DNA from: Protaetiibacter sp. SSC-01 | Lineage (GTDB): Bacteria; Actinomycetota; Actinomycetes; Actinomycetales; Microbacteriaceae | Assembly: GCF_014483895.1 (NCBI RefSeq) | Contig: NZ_CP059987.1 | Span: 2,046,001 to 2,110,000, forward strand | Length of the DNA: 64,000 nucleotides | Direction: 5' to 3' | Program-made: the position numbers and the translations under genes | The notes under the pieces: generated by a model | What the model was told of the DNA's origin: nothing | What the model saw: the letters and a program-made list of their open reading frames with translations, nothing else | Database searches by the model: none | Shown: positions 42,836 to 54,231 of the stretch, piece after piece | Position numbering within the stretch: the stretch's first letter is position 1 | Layout: every line of letters begins with the position of its first letter

Positions 42836-43156
42836 TCACTGGCCCTGGGGCGGGAGTGCGGCGACGATGGGGTGGTCGCCGGGGATCACGCCGACCTTCG
42901 CGGCGCCACCGGGCGATCCGACCTCCTCGAAGAACTCGACGTTGGCCTTGTAGTAGTCGGACCACTGCTCGGGGAGGTCGTCCTCGTAGTAGATCGCCTC
43001 GACGGGGCAGACCGGCTCGCACGCACCGCAGTCGACGCACTCGTCGGGGTGGATGTACAGCATCCGGTCGCCCTCGTAGATGCAGTCGACGGGGCACTCG
43101 TCGATGCAGGCGCGGTCTTTGACATCCACGCAGGGAAGGGCGATGACGTAGGTCAC
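42836..43156 (-). CDS. fdxA: Ferredoxin with 3Fe-4S and 4Fe-4S clusters (FdxA)
   Basis: A 106-residue seven-iron ferredoxin. The cysteines (9, 17, 21, 25, 40, 43, 46, 50) show the family spacing; CVDCGACEPVCP binds the 4Fe-4S cluster and Cys9/17/50 the 3Fe-4S one. It carries electrons in the cytoplasm; the partner is not known. The GTG start has TAGGAT (43163-43168, minus strand) 6 bases upstream. It is the first gene of the fdxA-dapC pair, with a small membrane protein 9 bases further upstream. Confidence 0.95.
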   Translation of the reverse strand: MTYVIALPCVDVKDRACIDECPVDCIYEGDRMLYIHPDECVDCGACEPVCPVEAIYYEDDLPEQWSDYYKANVEFFEEVGSPGGAAKVGVIPGDHPIVAALPPQGQ

Positions 43157-43165
43157 CTGTCCATC

Positions 43166-43534
43166 CTAAGACGACTCGGAGGGGTTGCCCTGACGCCGCG
43201 GACCCGGCAGCGGCCAGAGCGCCGAGCCGAGCGCGACGAGGGTCACGCCCGCCAGCCACGCGATACCGAGGGCGTCCGCCGCGACCACGACGACGTCCCC
43301 CTCGACCATGGCGAGCACGAGCGCCGAGCCGACGACGGCCGTGACGGCCGCCCCGGTCACGAGCGGCTGTGCGACGGAGAGCCGCACGCCGAGAACGAAA
43401 GCCGCGACGACGACGAGCCCGCCGAGCAGGAACCACGGCGGGGTCGACGCGTGGGCGAAGGTCGTGAGGGCACCGACGGCCGCGCCGACGACGAGCGCGA
43501 GGATCGCGACGCCGAATCGCACGGCCGGGTGCAC
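43166..43534 (-). CDS. Hypothetical small membrane protein
   Basis: A 122-residue hydrophobic protein with four spans (about 5-25, 33-50, 57-75, 85-106) and a short polar end. I recognise no family; similar DUF-type proteins lie next to typA or fdxA in other Microbacteriaceae. It is between typA (9 bases upstream) and fdxA, on the same strand. The ATG directly precedes the first span. Confidence 0.72.
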   Translation of the reverse strand: MHPAVRFGVAILALVVGAAVGALTTFAHASTPPWFLLGGLVVVAAFVLGVRLSVAQPLVTGAAVTAVVGSALVLAMVEGDVVVVAADALGIAWLAGVTLVALGSALWPLPGPRRQGNPSESS

Positions 43535-43543
43535 GGCTCGACC

Positions 43544-45457
<1,914 letters not shown>

Positions 45458-45543
45458 GAAGGAACCTCGGGATGTAGGAGGGGAAGTCGTGGGCGCCCCG
45501 AACGGGCGACGGTCCATCCTACCGGAGCCGGTATCGTGACGCC

Positions 45544-46662
45544 GTGAACGAGCGCCCCGTCGACCGTCTACGGGTCTTCTCCGACCTCGACTTCTCGGCA
45601 CTCGCGGCGCCCCTGCCCCGGCGACCCGTGGTCTGGCGGCTGCGCACGTCGATGCCCGGGTGGATGGCGACGCTCACGATCACGCTCGCGATCGTGGCCG
45701 GCTCGACGGCTGTCTTCGGGATCCTGCGCTCCGTCGGCATCCTCATCACCGGTACGACGCCCGCCGCCGCCACGTGGGTCGCCTCCTGGACAGTGTCGTG
45801 TGTCGCGATCGTCGTCGGCGCCGTCCTGCTGTTCCGCTGGTGGCATCGCCGGTTCGGGCGCCCCCTCACCCCGCTCACCGACGAGCTCCGGCCCTTCGCC
45901 GATGCGAACGGCCTCGATACCAGCAGCGTCTCGCGCGTCGAGGCGACGCTGCCGGCGCCGTCCGGATGCGAGGGCAAGGTGCAGCGGCTCACGCGCGTGC
46001 TGCAACCCGCCGAGGGGTCCCCGTGGCCGCCGTTCCTGATCGGCCGACGCGTGTTCCACGACCCCGTGCCGCCGGACTTCCGTCCCACCGAGCGACGCCA
46101 GTACCCGGGCCTCGTCGACGACGGGCTCTTCCTCGCCGTCCCGATGCCGCGGCGGCTGCCGCATATCGCTCTCCTGCGCGACTTCGAGCTCTCCTCGTCG
46201 CCGCTCGAGCTGCGCACCGCCTACAGCATGGGGCTCGAGTTCGACGAAGTGTTCACGCTCCTCTGCCCGCCGGGCTACGAGCGCGACGCGCTCTACCTGT
46301 TCACCCCGGATGTCATGGCGGCGATGATCGACGACGCGGGCGGCGCGCAGTGGGGCGCCGAGGTGCTCGACGACCAGTTGTTCTTCCGATTTCCGCCGAG
46401 CTCGCTGCCGGGCGCGGTGCTCGAGGAGGATCTCCGGCGCGCGTTCCGGCTCGTCGAGCGCACCTCGGTGCAGCTCGAGGAGCAGGCGCGACGCTACTCC
46501 GACGCGCGCGTCGGGGAGCGGTCGCTCGATCTCATCGACGACGCGGGCCGGCGCGTGGGGCGGCGACGCATCGCCCCCGCGCTGTTGATCGCGCTCGTCG
46601 CGCTGCCGTTCATGGTGATCGCGCCGTTCGTGCTGATCGTGGGCGAGGGCCTGCTGTCCTGA
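45544..46662 (+). CDS. Hypothetical membrane protein
   Basis: A 372-residue protein I cannot assign. Two spans at about 42-65 and 75-97 are followed by a large hydrophilic domain (100-340) with aromatic-rich motifs (WPPFLIGRRVFHDP, LYLFTPDVMAAMID), and a last span at about 345-367. The domain looks like a sensor or enzyme on the inner face, but no motif supports a function. The GTG start has TATCGT (45532-45537) 6 bases upstream. It converges on the second substrate-binding protein gene. Confidence 0.78.
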   Translation: MNERPVDRLRVFSDLDFSALAAPLPRRPVVWRLRTSMPGWMATLTITLAIVAGSTAVFGILRSVGILITGTTPAAATWVASWTVSCVAIVVGAVLLFRWWHRRFGRPLTPLTDELRPFADANGLDTSSVSRVEATLPAPSGCEGKVQRLTRVLQPAEGSPWPPFLIGRRVFHDPVPPDFRPTERRQYPGLVDDGLFLAVPMPRRLPHIALLRDFELSSSPLELRTAYSMGLEFDEVFTLLCPPGYERDALYLFTPDVMAAMIDDAGGAQWGAEVLDDQLFFRFPPSSLPGAVLEEDLRRAFRLVERTSVQLEEQARRYSDARVGERSLDLIDDAGRRVGRRRIAPALLIALVALPFMVIAPFVLIVGEGLLS

Positions 46663-46683
46663 GCGATCACCACGCGGCGGCGT

Positions 46684-48537
46684 CTAGCCCGCCGGGCTCG
46701 CCGCGGGCGCGCCGGGCTCCCACTCCCACGCGTTCCACAGCACGCCCCGCGCGAGCGGCGACCGCGTCACGCCCTCGACGCGATCGGACACCGCGGTGAG
46801 GGTCGGATGCGCGAAGAGCGGCAGCCCGTACGCGGCTCCCCACAGCAGGGCGTCGAGCTCGCGGAGCGCGTCCGTCTGCTCGTCCGCGTCGCCCGTGCCG
46901 AGGACGCGGTCGACGAGCTCGTCGGCCTCGGGGTCGGAGAAGCGGTTGAGGTTGGCGACGGCGGAGTCGCTGCGGAAGACCGCCGCGACAGCCGAGGGGC
47001 CGAGGCGCGTCGTATCCCACGCGAAGAGCGCGGCGTCGTAGGCACCCGAGACGCCGAGCATCTCGGTCCAGTTCGGCCGAGAGCAGTCGGTCACGCGGAA
47101 GCCGGCACGCTCGGCGGAGGTGCGGATGAGCTCGAACTCGGCGACGCGGCGCGGATCGGCGGGGTCGTAGAGGATGCACACCTCGGGCGACACCACGCCC
47201 GCCTCGGCGAGCAGGGCCTCGGCGGCGTCGACGTCGGTCGAGCCGTACTCCGAGGAGCCGTTCTCGGCGATGACCTCGGCGTAGGCGGGGGCGCCGGGAC
47301 GCAGCACGAACGAGTCGAGCGGGGCGGCATCCGCCTGCACGGGCTGCACGAGCTCCTCGACGATCTGCTGGCGGGGCACGACGCGCAGGAACGCCTCGCG
47401 GATGCGCGCGTCGCCGAAGAGCCCCGACTTCGAGTCGGCGAACTGCAGGTCGATGTGCTCGAACGTCGCCTCGCTCCCGGCGACGACGGCGACGCCGTCG
47501 ACCGCGGCGAGAGAGCGCGCGAGCTCGGCGTCGGGCGCCGGGGCGGCGACGTCGACGCGTCCGTCCTCGAAGCGCCGCACGAGTTCGGCCGGGTCCTCGA
47601 CGGTCTCGAGCACGAGCGACTCGATCGCGGGGGCGCGCGATCCGCGGTAGCGGGGGTTCGCAGTGAGGGTCACCGAGCCGTCGCTCACAGCCGACACGAG
47701 GTACGGCCCGTTCGCGACGAGCAGCTCGGGGTCGGGCGAGCTGCCGACGAGGTCGAAGCCGCTGTTCCACACGTCGGCGATGTCGGAGAGCGCCGCGGTG
47801 TCGCCCTCCTCGATCGCCGCGACGAGCGCGTCCTGTGCGGCGCGCGCCGCCTTCGCGTCGGGGGCGGATGCGGCGTCCGCGTCGTCCGCGCCGAGCGGCA
47901 GGTCGAGGGCGCGCGACGCGACGATGTGGGCGGGGAGGCCCGGCGCGAGCGCCGTGGGCCACCCGGGCGTGAACTCGTCGTAGTGCACGAAGAGCGAACG
48001 GCCGTCGTCGCCGAGCTGCGGCGTCTGCGTCGCGAGCTCGAGCCCGCGGCCGCGCGCACCGTCGAAGTAGACGACGTCGTCGGGCAGCTCGCCGAGGCGG
48101 CCCGTGCCCGCGTCGACGTAGGCGCTCGCATCGACGTCGTCGCTGTCGAGGGCACCCGAGTTCGCGGCCCACGCGAGCAGCAGGTCGGCGGGCGTGACGG
48201 GAACGCCGTCAGACCACGTGACCCCGTCGGCGATCGTGTAGCGCACCGTCAGCGGGTCCTCGTCGGTGATCTCGGCCGAGCCGAAGGAGTCGTCCTCGAC
48301 GAGGCCGTATTCCGCATCCGGGTACGCGAAGGCGCTTCCCGTGAGGTACGCGACGTCGGCGTTGAGGGTCGACGCGCGCCCGTACGAGCTGTTGGCGTTG
48401 AGGGAGGTGAGGGCGCCGCTCACGGCGACCGTCGCGCGGGAGCCGTCGACCACGCGGTCGTGCTGCGTGCATCCCGCGAGAGCCGAGGCCGCGACGGCGA
48501 GCGCTGCTGCGCCGGCGAGTGCACGGATGGTCCTCAT
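46684..48537 (-). CDS. ABC transporter substrate-binding lipoprotein, family 5, second copy
   Basis: A 617-residue lipoprotein of the peptide/nickel substrate-binding family (SBP_bac_5). The lipobox is ASALAGC with Cys23; the domain shows LTVRYTIADGVTWSDGVPVTPADLL and GPYLVSAVSDGSVTL, typical of the family. It differs widely from the dppA product at 52361. It lies behind the dpp operon but after a terminator, with its own TAGGGT box (48545-48550, minus strand) 7 bases before the ATG. The ABC components it serves are probably the neighbouring ones, but this is not proven. Confidence 0.85.
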   Translation of the reverse strand: MRTIRALAGAAALAVAASALAGCTQHDRVVDGSRATVAVSGALTSLNANSSYGRASTLNADVAYLTGSAFAYPDAEYGLVEDDSFGSAEITDEDPLTVRYTIADGVTWSDGVPVTPADLLLAWAANSGALDSDDVDASAYVDAGTGRLGELPDDVVYFDGARGRGLELATQTPQLGDDGRSLFVHYDEFTPGWPTALAPGLPAHIVASRALDLPLGADDADAASAPDAKAARAAQDALVAAIEEGDTAALSDIADVWNSGFDLVGSSPDPELLVANGPYLVSAVSDGSVTLTANPRYRGSRAPAIESLVLETVEDPAELVRRFEDGRVDVAAPAPDAELARSLAAVDGVAVVAGSEATFEHIDLQFADSKSGLFGDARIREAFLRVVPRQQIVEELVQPVQADAAPLDSFVLRPGAPAYAEVIAENGSSEYGSTDVDAAEALLAEAGVVSPEVCILYDPADPRRVAEFELIRTSAERAGFRVTDCSRPNWTEMLGVSGAYDAALFAWDTTRLGPSAVAAVFRSDSAVANLNRFSDPEADELVDRVLGTGDADEQTDALRELDALLWGAAYGLPLFAHPTLTAVSDRVEGVTRSPLARGVLWNAWEWEPGAPAASPAG

Positions 48538-48556
48538 CCGCTCCACCCTACGGCGA

Positions 48557-48593
48557 AGGGCCGCCGCCGCGTGACGTACGCGGTGGCGGCCCT
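48557..48593 (-). terminator. Terminator behind the dpp operon
   Basis: A 15-bp stem with one G-T pair (48558-48572 with 48578-48592) plus a closing A-T pair and a 5-base loop, 18 bases beyond the dppDF stop on the minus strand. It separates the operon from the second binding-protein gene. Confidence 0.78.
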
Positions 48594-48610
48594 CGGCCGG
48601 TGGGGTGCGC

Positions 48611-50335
48611 TCAGGCACCCAGCGGGATGTCGGCGCCCGGGATGGCGGCGAGCAGCTCGCGCGTGTAGTCGGTCTTCGGGTTCTCGAAGACCTCGTCGAC
48701 CGACGCCTGCTCGACGACGCGACCCTTCTGCATGACCGTCACGTGGTCCGCGATGACGCGGACGACGGCGAGGTCGTGCGTGATGAAGAGGTAGGTGAGC
48801 CCGAGCTCGGCCTGGAGGTCGGCGAGCAGGTTGAGCACCTGCGCCTGCACGAGCACGTCGAGCGCCGAGACGGCCTCGTCGAGCACGACGATCTCCGGCT
48901 TGAGGGCGAGCGCGCGAGCGATCGCGACACGCTGACGCTGGCCGCCCGAGAGCTCGTTCGGGTAGCGCGTGAGCACCGTCTCCGGCAGCGCCACCTGGTC
49001 GAGCACCTCGCGCACGCGCGCCTTGCGCGACTTCTGGTCGCCGATGCCGTGCACGTGCAGCGGCTCCGCGATCGTGTTGCCGATGTTGTGCAGCGGGTCG
49101 AGCGAGCCGTACGGGTCCTGGAACACGGGCTGCATCTTGCGACGCAGCTTGAGCAGGTCGGCCTTGCCGAGACCCGCGACGCTCTTGCCCTCGACGAGGA
49201 TGTCGCCCTCGGTGATGTCCTCGAGGCGCAGCAGGAGCTTCGCCGCCGTCGACTTGCCCGAGCCCGACTCGCCCACGAGGGCCATGGTCGAGCCCTTGGG
49301 CACCTGGAACGAGATCTTGTCGACCGCCGTGAACGGGATCGACTTCGGGCCGCCCGTGCGGATCTTGAAGACCTTCGTGACGTCGCGGAACTCGATCACG
49401 GGAGGCGCGTCGGCCGCGGGGACGTCGGACGCGGTGCGCTCGGCGGCCGTGACGAGGTCGAACGCGGCATCCGCGCCCGAGACCTCGGCCGACTCGAGCG
49501 AGGCGCCCGTCGTGACCGCCGACTGGATGCGCTTCGACGCGAGGCTCGGAGCCGCGGCCACGAGACGCTGCGTGTACGGGTGCTGCGGGTTCTGCAGGAT
49601 CTCCCGGGCGGGGCCCGACTCGACGATCTTGCCGCGGTGCATGACGATGAGGTTCTCGGCGCGCTCGGCGGCGAGGCCCAGGTCGTGCGTGATGAAGATG
49701 ACCGCGGTGTTCCGCTCGGTCGTGAGGGTCTCGAGGTGGTCGAGGATCTTCTTCTGCACCGTCACGTCGAGCGCGCTCGTCGGCTCATCCGCGATGAGCA
49801 GCTTCGGGTGCGACGAGAGGCCGATGCCGATGAGCACGCGCTGGCGCATGCCGCCCGAGAACTCGTGAGGGAACTGGCGCAGGCGCTGGTCGGCATCCGA
49901 CAGCCCCGCCTCCTTGAGAACCTCGACGGCGCGCTTGCGCACCTCTCGCTTCGAGGTGGCGAGCCCGTTCGCACGGATCGTCTCCTCGACCTGGAACCCG
50001 ATGCGGTGCACGGGGTTGAGCGAGTTCATCGGGTCCTGCGGGACCAGGCCGATCTCCTTGCCGCGCACGCCCTCCATCTCGCGCCGCGAGAGCTTCGAGA
50101 GGTCGCGTCCCTCGAACAGCACCTTGCCGCCCGTGATGCGGCCGGAGCCCGGCAGCAGGTTGATGATCGCGTGCGCGGTCGTCGACTTGCCCGAGCCCGA
50201 CTCGCCCACGATCGCGACGGTCTCGCCCGGGTAGAGGTCGAAGCTCACGCCGCGCACGGCCGGCACGAAGCCGTCCTGGGTCTTGAACGCGACCTGCAGG
50301 TCCTCGACGGAGAGCAGGGGTTCGAGAGCGGTCAC
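48611..50335 (-). CDS. Oligopeptide ABC transporter ATP-binding protein, DppD-DppF fusion
   Basis: A 574-residue protein with two complete ABC ATPase domains in one chain. The first (about 8-265) has Walker A GESGSGKST (44-52), SGGMRQRV and LLIADEPTSALD; the second (about 318-574) has GESGSGKSTAAK, SGGQRQRVAIARAL and a VLDEAVSALD Walker B. Both end in the short C-terminal oligopeptide domain (NPQHPYTQRL; NPKTDYTREL). In the second Walker B, DEAV replaces DEPT. The linker (about 270-315) is Ala/Ser/Thr-rich. The GTG overlaps the dppC stop by 4 bases. Fused D-F proteins are common in actinobacteria. Confidence 0.93.
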   Translation of the reverse strand: MTALEPLLSVEDLQVAFKTQDGFVPAVRGVSFDLYPGETVAIVGESGSGKSTTAHAIINLLPGSGRITGGKVLFEGRDLSKLSRREMEGVRGKEIGLVPQDPMNSLNPVHRIGFQVEETIRANGLATSKREVRKRAVEVLKEAGLSDADQRLRQFPHEFSGGMRQRVLIGIGLSSHPKLLIADEPTSALDVTVQKKILDHLETLTTERNTAVIFITHDLGLAAERAENLIVMHRGKIVESGPAREILQNPQHPYTQRLVAAAPSLASKRIQSAVTTGASLESAEVSGADAAFDLVTAAERTASDVPAADAPPVIEFRDVTKVFKIRTGGPKSIPFTAVDKISFQVPKGSTMALVGESGSGKSTAAKLLLRLEDITEGDILVEGKSVAGLGKADLLKLRRKMQPVFQDPYGSLDPLHNIGNTIAEPLHVHGIGDQKSRKARVREVLDQVALPETVLTRYPNELSGGQRQRVAIARALALKPEIVVLDEAVSALDVLVQAQVLNLLADLQAELGLTYLFITHDLAVVRVIADHVTVMQKGRVVEQASVDEVFENPKTDYTRELLAAIPGADIPLGA

Positions 50336-51342
50336 CGGGTGGCCCTCGCCTTCGGGTCGAGTGCATCGCGGACCGTCTCGCCGAGCATGATGAACGCGAG
50401 CACGGTGATCGACAGGGCGATGGACGGGTAGATCAGGGTGAACGGCGCCGTGCGGAGGCTCGTCTGAGCCGCCGAGATGTCGTTGCCCCATGACATGAAC
50501 AGGTTGTTGGGCAGACCGACGCCGAGGAACGAGAGCGTCGCCTCGGCCGTGATGGCGCCCGCGAGACCCACCGTGGAGATGATGATGACGGGCGCGATCG
50601 AGTTCGGCAGCACGTGCGTGAACATCGTGCGCACCTTCGACAGCCCGATCGCCTCCGAGGCCATGACGTAGTCGAGGTTCCTGACCCTCAGCACCTCGGA
50701 TCTCAGGATGCGGGCCGTGGATGGCCAGCTGAAGAATCCGATCGCGAGCGAGATCACCCAGATGTTCCGGTCGTGCAGGAACAGGGACATGATCACGACG
50801 GCCGCGAGGATGTAGGGGATCGCGAAGAAGATGTCGCCGAGGCGCATGAGGAGCGAGTCGAGCCAGCCGCCGAAGTAGCCGGCGAAGGCGCCGATCACGA
50901 TGCCCATGAAGGCGACGAGCACCGTCACGATGACACCGACCGAGAGCGACGTGCTCGTGCCGTGCACGATGCGCGAGAAGACGTCGCAGCCCTGCTTCGT
51001 GAAGCCGAGCGGGTGGCCAGGGATCGGGCCATGGTCGGAGATGCGCGTGCCGATCGGCAGACCGAACTCCTCGGCCTGCTGCTCGTTCGAGATGCTCAGG
51101 ATGCAGTTCGAGTTCGGCGGCACGTCGGTGAAGACGCCCGGGAAGAACGCGACGAACACGATGAACGCGATGACGACGGCCGAGACCCAGAACATCCACC
51201 GGCTGCGCAGGTCGCGCCAGGCGTCGAGCCAGAGGTTCGACTTGCGGTCGCTCACGCGGACCGCGTCGACGGCACCCAGCCCGCCTTCGTCGACCTCGGC
51301 GACGAAGTGGGGCGCGGTGCGGATGGGGTTCTTACTTGACAT
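50332..51342 (-). CDS. Oligopeptide ABC transporter permease, DppC/OppC type
   Basis: A 336-residue permease with six spans. The first is at about 50-72, followed by a long outside loop, and the other five fall in the binding-protein-dependent transport domain (about 130-325). The EAA-like loop reads EAIGLSKVRTMFTHVLPN, which contacts the ATPase. The N-terminal 45 residues are cytoplasmic. It overlaps dppB by 11 bases. It handles peptide or a related substrate passed on by DppA. Confidence 0.93.
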   Translation of the reverse strand: MSSKNPIRTAPHFVAEVDEGGLGAVDAVRVSDRKSNLWLDAWRDLRSRWMFWVSAVVIAFIVFVAFFPGVFTDVPPNSNCILSISNEQQAEEFGLPIGTRISDHGPIPGHPLGFTKQGCDVFSRIVHGTSTSLSVGVIVTVLVAFMGIVIGAFAGYFGGWLDSLLMRLGDIFFAIPYILAAVVIMSLFLHDRNIWVISLAIGFFSWPSTARILRSEVLRVRNLDYVMASEAIGLSKVRTMFTHVLPNSIAPVIIISTVGLAGAITAEATLSFLGVGLPNNLFMSWGNDISAAQTSLRTAPFTLIYPSIALSITVLAFIMLGETVRDALDPKARATR

Positions 51343-52261
51343 AGCGGATCCTCGGGTCGAGCACCCCGTAGAGGAGGTCGATGGCGATGTTCACGAGCAC
51401 GTACACGATGACGAGGATCGTGACGATCGACACGATCTCGGGGGTGTCGTGGCGGTTGATCGCCTTGAACAATTCGTTGCCGACTCCCGGCACGTTGAAG
51501 ATGCCCTCGGTGACGGTCGCGCCGACGATCAGGATGCCGAAGTCGGCGGCCAGGTTCGTCGTCACGGGGATCATCGAGTTGCGCAGCACGTGCACGGGGA
51601 TGACGCGCCCTCGCGACAGGCCCTTGCCGTACGCCATGCGCACGAAGTCGTTCTGGTTGGTCTCGATGACGGACGCGCGCGTGAGGCGCACGACGTAGGC
51701 CATGTTGAGGCCCGCGAGCACGATCGCCGGGAGTATCAGGTCGCTCCATGGAGCGCCCGCGCCGACCGTCGGTCTGAACCAACCGAGGTTGATGCCGAAG
51801 ACCCACTGCGCGACGAACGCGAAGACGAAGACCGGCATCGAGATGATGACGAGCGTCACGAGCAGCGTGACGTTGTCGAAGATGCCGCCCTTGCGCAGAC
51901 CCGAGACGAGGCCGGCGAGCACGCCGATGATCAGCTGGATGAGCACCGCGATGAGCGCGAGACGCAGGGTCGTCGGGAAGGTGCGGGCGAGGATCTCGTT
52001 GACGGACTGCCCGGCGTAGGTCGTGCCGAGGTCGCCCTGGAGCACGTCGCCGAGGTAGAGGAAGTAGCGGGCCAGGAAGGGCTGGTCGAGGTGGAACTTC
52101 TCCTCGAGGGCCGCGATCTGCTGGGGGGAAGGGGTGCGGTCGCCGAACATGCGGAGCACGGGGTTTCCCGGCATCGCGAACACCATCGTGAAGATGATGA
52201 ACGTCGACCCGAAGAACACCGGGATGCCCTGCAGAAGGCGCCTGACGATGTACCAGATCAT
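51332..52261 (-). CDS. Oligopeptide ABC transporter permease, DppB/OppB type
   Basis: A 309-residue permease with six spans and the DppB opening (WYIVRRLLQGIPVFFG). The EAA-like loop is MAYGKGLSRGRVIPVHVLRN. The domain from about 80 to 300 is the inner-membrane transport domain. It forms a dimer with the dppC product. It starts 99 bases behind dppA; a hairpin (52293-52341) lies in that gap. The ATG is at the end of the frame's only long stretch. Confidence 0.93.
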   Translation of the reverse strand: MIWYIVRRLLQGIPVFFGSTFIIFTMVFAMPGNPVLRMFGDRTPSPQQIAALEEKFHLDQPFLARYFLYLGDVLQGDLGTTYAGQSVNEILARTFPTTLRLALIAVLIQLIIGVLAGLVSGLRKGGIFDNVTLLVTLVIISMPVFVFAFVAQWVFGINLGWFRPTVGAGAPWSDLILPAIVLAGLNMAYVVRLTRASVIETNQNDFVRMAYGKGLSRGRVIPVHVLRNSMIPVTTNLAADFGILIVGATVTEGIFNVPGVGNELFKAINRHDTPEIVSIVTILVIVYVLVNIAIDLLYGVLDPRIRYVK

Positions 52262-52292
52262 GAGGAGTTCAGGGTTTCAGAAAAAGTCGGGC

Positions 52293-52341
52293 CACGCACC
52301 CTGTGGGGCGGCGCCGAAGCGACGCCGCCCCACAGTGCGTG
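52293..52341 (-). terminator. Hairpin between dppA and dppB
   Basis: A 13-bp perfect core stem (52301-52313 with 52323-52335, 9-base loop) is extended below a 2-base bulge by CACGCA/TGCGTG. It lies 19 bases after the dppA stop on the minus strand. As in many binding-protein operons it probably stops most transcripts or protects the 3' end, so that the binding protein is made in excess over the permease. Confidence 0.75.
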
Positions 52342-52360
52342 TTGATCGTCGAGCTGAGTG

Positions 52361-53983
52361 TCAGCCCTTGGTGATCGCGTAGAGGAGCGGCCAGCTGTCC
52401 CAGCCGAACTCCACGTCGTCCACCAGCGTGGAGTAGCCGGCCGTGACCGAGCCGTACCACAGCGGGATCGCGGGCAGGTCCTCGAAGAGGAACTTCTGCG
52501 ACTGGTTGAACAGGTCGGCCTGCTCCTCCTGGTCGACCGCCGCGAGGCCGGCGCGGAACAGCTCGTCGAACTCGGGGTTCGAGTAGTCCGCGTCGTTCGA
52601 GCCCGAACCGGTCACGTAGAGCGCGCCGAGGATGTTGGCGGCCGACGGGAAGTCGAACTGCCAACCCGTGCGGAACGCCGACTTGATGGTGCGGTCGTTG
52701 ACCTCGGTGCGGAGACCGGCGAAGTCGGGGTAGGGCAGGCCCACCGCGTCGATGCCGAGCGCGTTCTTGATCGAGTTCACCGTCGCGTCGACCCACTCCT
52801 GGTGGCCGCCGTCGGCGTTGTAGGCGAGCTGGAAGGTGCCGGTCCACGGACGGATGGCGTCAGCCTGCGCCCACAGCTCCTTGGCGAGCTCGGGGTCGTA
52901 CTCCATGACCTCGGAGCCCTCGACGGCCTCCGGGTCGAAGCCCGCGATGACCGGCGAGGTGAAGTCCTCGGCGGGGGTACGCGTGCCCTGGAAGATGACC
53001 TCGGTGATCTCGGCGCGGTTGATGGCGTGCGAGATGGCCGCGCGACGCAGCTTGCCCTCCTCGTCGTAGGCGAAGCCCTCGAGGGTCGGCTGGATCGTGA
53101 ACGACTGGAACACGGCCGAGGCCTGCTCGACGGCGCGGTCGCCGAGGTCGTCCTTGAAGGTCGCGAGCGCGCTCGTCGGAACCGAGTCGACGATGTCGAC
53201 GTTGTCCGAGAGCAGGTCGGCGTAGGCGGCGTCGAGCGTCGCGTAAACCTTGAAGTTCAGACCGCCGTTGGCAGCCTTGCGCGGGCCGTTGTAGTTCTCG
53301 TTCGGGACGAGGGACAGGCTCTCGCCGTGCACCCAGCCGTCCTCGCCGAGCTTGTAGGGGCCGTTGCCGATCGGGGCGTCACCGAACGCCTCCGGGTCCT
53401 CGAAGAAGGCCTCGGGGAGCGGGAAGAAGACGGTGTAGCCGAGGGCCACCGGGAAGTCGGCGCGGGGCTCGGCGAGCTCGACCGTGAAGGTCGTGTCGTC
53501 GATGACCTCGAGCGCGAGGGTGTCCTCGCCGCCGTCGTAGGTGCCACCCTCGAACGCGATCGCGTCGATGAACCACCACTGGTTCAGGAGCTCCGGGTCG
53601 GCCGCGGCCCACTGCCAGGCGTTGACGAAGGACTCGGAGGTCACCGGGGTGCCGTCCGAGAACTTCTGGTCAGCCTTGAGCGTGACCGTCCAGGTCTTGT
53701 AGTCCTCCGACTCGATCGACTCGGCGGCGTCGTAGTCCCACGAGCCATCCGCCTTGTAGTAGACGAGTCCGGCGAACATGTTGTTGAGAACCTGGCCACC
53801 GTTCACCTCGTTGGTGTTGGCCGGGATCAGCGGGTTCTCCGGCTCCGACCAGGCGACGTTGACGACGCCGGACGATGCCGATCCTCCTCCGTTGCCGCCG
53901 TTGTCCGACGAGCATCCGGAGAGGACGAGCGCGGCGGCGACTGCGACGCCCCCGGCTGCTGCTGCGATGCGAGAGATTCGCAC
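52361..53983 (-). CDS. Oligopeptide-binding lipoprotein, ABC transporter family 5
   Basis: A 540-residue lipoprotein with lipobox LVLSGC (Cys24), a Gly/Ser/Asn spacer and an SBP_bac_5 domain, including NNMFAGLVYYKADGSWDYD and the signature-like region FSDGTPVTSESFVNAWQW. It is close to OppA/DppA-type proteins and probably binds di- or oligopeptides. The GTG start was chosen because AGGAGG lies 4 bases before it. It leads the dppABC(DF) operon. A promoter with TTGGCG and TAAGGT boxes lies upstream (54046-54074). Confidence 0.92.
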   Translation of the reverse strand: MRISRIAAAAGGVAVAAALVLSGCSSDNGGNGGGSASSGVVNVAWSEPENPLIPANTNEVNGGQVLNNMFAGLVYYKADGSWDYDAAESIESEDYKTWTVTLKADQKFSDGTPVTSESFVNAWQWAAADPELLNQWWFIDAIAFEGGTYDGGEDTLALEVIDDTTFTVELAEPRADFPVALGYTVFFPLPEAFFEDPEAFGDAPIGNGPYKLGEDGWVHGESLSLVPNENYNGPRKAANGGLNFKVYATLDAAYADLLSDNVDIVDSVPTSALATFKDDLGDRAVEQASAVFQSFTIQPTLEGFAYDEEGKLRRAAISHAINRAEITEVIFQGTRTPAEDFTSPVIAGFDPEAVEGSEVMEYDPELAKELWAQADAIRPWTGTFQLAYNADGGHQEWVDATVNSIKNALGIDAVGLPYPDFAGLRTEVNDRTIKSAFRTGWQFDFPSAANILGALYVTGSGSNDADYSNPEFDELFRAGLAAVDQEEQADLFNQSQKFLFEDLPAIPLWYGSVTAGYSTLVDDVEFGWDSWPLLYAITKG

Positions 53984-54045
53984 GGTTCCTCCTGTACACA
54001 ATGGGACGCCATGCGGGCATACGCGCGCATGGCGGTGTTGCTGAA

Positions 54046-54074
54046 ACCTTAAGTCGCGTTCAGGCGACCGCCAA
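54046..54074 (-). promoter_or_regulatory. Candidate promoter of the dpp operon
   Basis: On the minus strand TTGGCG (54074-54069), a 17-base spacer and TAAGGT (54051-54046) form a good sigma-70-type promoter about 63 bases before the dppA start. Nothing else is seen in the 248-base divergent gap except the -10 box of the next gene. Confidence 0.6.
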
Positions 54075-54231
54075 ACCGGATGGCGGAATCGTTACACGGA
54101 GGAAACCGCGACGCAGGAATCGTGCACGAGAAGTCACAAGGCGAGGATCCGTTGCGCGGCGTGCTCACATGCTGCGCTGGAAGGCGCATGTGCGCGGAAT
54201 CTTCGCATTCCGCACGCGTAACATCGGCCGC

